Source of the DNA: an uncultured Bacilli bacterium | GTDB taxonomy: Bacteria > Bacillota_I > Bacilli_A > RF39 > UBA660 | DNA: 42,472 nucleotides | Direction: 5' to 3' | NCBI GenBank assembly: GCA_947589675.1 | Contig: CANQCI010000013.1 | Coordinates: 1 to 42,472, forward strand | In this document: positions 41,972 through 42,472 of the stretch, in pieces | How positions within the stretch are numbered: the stretch's first letter is position 1 | Layout: every line of letters begins with the position of its first letter | Notes under the pieces: generated by a model | What the model saw: only the letters and a program-made list of their open reading frames with translations | Told to the model about the DNA's origin: nothing | The model's database searches: none | Program-made: the position numbers and the translations under genes

Positions 41972-42318
41972 ATTATATTTATGCTTTTTTATTTGCTGGG
42001 GTTGCTTGCTTAATTGCTCAAATTATATTAGATAATACGAAATTAACCCCAGGACATATTACTAGTTTATTTACTGTCGGGGGAGCTATATTATCATTTT
42101 TAGGAATTTATGATAAATTTATTGGTAAGTTCGGAGCTGGAGCCACAGTCTTAATTTCTAACTTTGGGCATAATCTTTATCAAGGAGCCATCGAAGGCTT
42201 TTATGAGAATGGCGTTTTAGGAATTTTTGGAGGTATGCTTTCTAAATCATCATTAGCTATTGTGGCAGCCATTGTCTTTTCTTTCTTCATTTCCTTTTTC
42301 TTTAATTCGAAAGATTAA
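41968..42318 (+). CDS. spoVAE: Stage V sporulation protein AE
   Basis: This 116-aa protein has three or four membrane segments; characteristic stretches are CLIAQIILDNTKLTPGHITSLF, GAGATVLISNFGHNLYQGA and GGMLSKSSLAI, as in SpoVAEb/SpoVAE. It completes the SpoVAC-D-E dipicolinic acid channel. GGAGG lies upstream within spoVAD. It ends the operon. Confidence 0.93.
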   Translation: MNYIYAFLFAGVACLIAQIILDNTKLTPGHITSLFTVGGAILSFLGIYDKFIGKFGAGATVLISNFGHNLYQGAIEGFYENGVLGIFGGMLSKSSLAIVAAIVFSFFISFFFNSKD

Positions 42319-42339
42319 GCTATGTTTACCATATACATT

Positions 42340-42397
42340 TCGCCAGAGTATGTGATAATCAGACAATAGATGACAAAACTTTTGGCGATTTTTTTAT
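42340..42397 (+). terminator. Possible terminator of the spoVA operon
   Basis: TCGCCA (42340-42345) pairs with TGGCGA (42383-42388) over a long loop and is followed by TTTTTTT. The long loop lowers confidence. Confidence 0.45.
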
Positions 42398-42425
42398 GTC
42401 TTGTTCTATTAAAAAAAATAAAATG

Positions 42426-42472
42426 TCAAGTGTGTCAACTAACTGTCAACTTGATTTTTTTTTTTTTTTTTT
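42426..42472 (+). other. Hairpin and terminal T18 run at the end of the sequence
   Basis: TCAAGT / ACTTGA stem with a 17-nt loop, followed directly by 18 T to the last base. It could be a terminator, but a homopolymer at a sequence end is also a usual assembly stop, so the T count should not be trusted. Confidence 0.4.

Overview
The window is AT-rich (my rough estimate is near 30% GC) and uses the standard code, with TGG for Trp and TAA or TGA as stops. The core genes (recA, rny, an RNase J, ftsY, ylxM, rpoZ, DnaB- and DnaI-type helicase loaders) point to an uncultured low-GC Firmicute of the Bacilli type. It is probably an endospore former, because a spoIIAA, sporulation sigma factor and spoVAC-D-E cluster lies at the right end, with a DacF-type carboxypeptidase a few kb upstream. 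The sequence stops in a run of 18 T, which looks like a contig end.

Layout. 1-4.2 kb: four tandem paralogous exported proteins with SipW-type signal peptides, each followed by a pair of hairpins. 4.2-8.2 kb: ZIP metal transporter, SDR-family protein, patatin-like lipase, YebC, small CmpB-type membrane protein. 8.27-11.46 kb: a small coat-like gene that appears to be split by a 2.8-kb element carrying a Fic gene, a 36-codon ORF and a large serine recombinase. 11.5-15.1 kb: hypothetical protein, type IV pilin-like protein, DUF2779-type nuclease, rpoZ. 15.1-17.3 kb: one unknown minus-strand gene, then a gene-poor stretch with a predicted small RNA, a seven-copy 21-bp motif array bounded by 13-bp direct repeats, and tRNA-Ala. 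17.3-21 kb: dnaB, dnaI, a DNPH1-like hydrolase, recA. 21.1-24.2 kb: a 1039-aa exported repeat protein with the same head domain as the four paralogs. 24.3-33.2 kb: rny, RNase J (minus strand), a 1291-aa unknown protein, a small OB-fold-like protein, ftsY, ylxM. 33.2-42.3 kb: a GT-C-like membrane protein (minus strand), dacF-like, sortase, LCP protein, spoIIAA, sigma F-like, spoVAC, spoVAD, spoVAE.

Main discovery candidate. The 87-aa ORF at 8271 and an unlisted 38-aa ORF at 11343 look like the two halves of one CotD-like spore coat protein. A shared CAAG at 8523 and at 11331 marks the possible crossover. Joining the sequences there removes 2808 bp and gives an uninterrupted 126-codon frame that reads across the junction as EVPQAHIMPCNTRIINHH, with the spacing expected of the coat family. 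The recombinase stop codon lies 10 bp from the right site. This has the layout of a skin-like element excised during sporulation, here in a coat gene and with a Fic protein as cargo. The excision itself is inferred, not seen.

Other notable points. The spoIIA-like operon has SpoIIAA and the sigma factor with nothing between them, so the anti-sigma kinase SpoIIAB is absent from its usual place, although a perfect Spo0A box lies upstream. A predicted RNA of about 118 nt contains three tandem 13-nt repeats. The sortase carries a lysine-rich cytoplasmic extension of more than 300 residues, and no LPxTG-like substrate is visible in the window.
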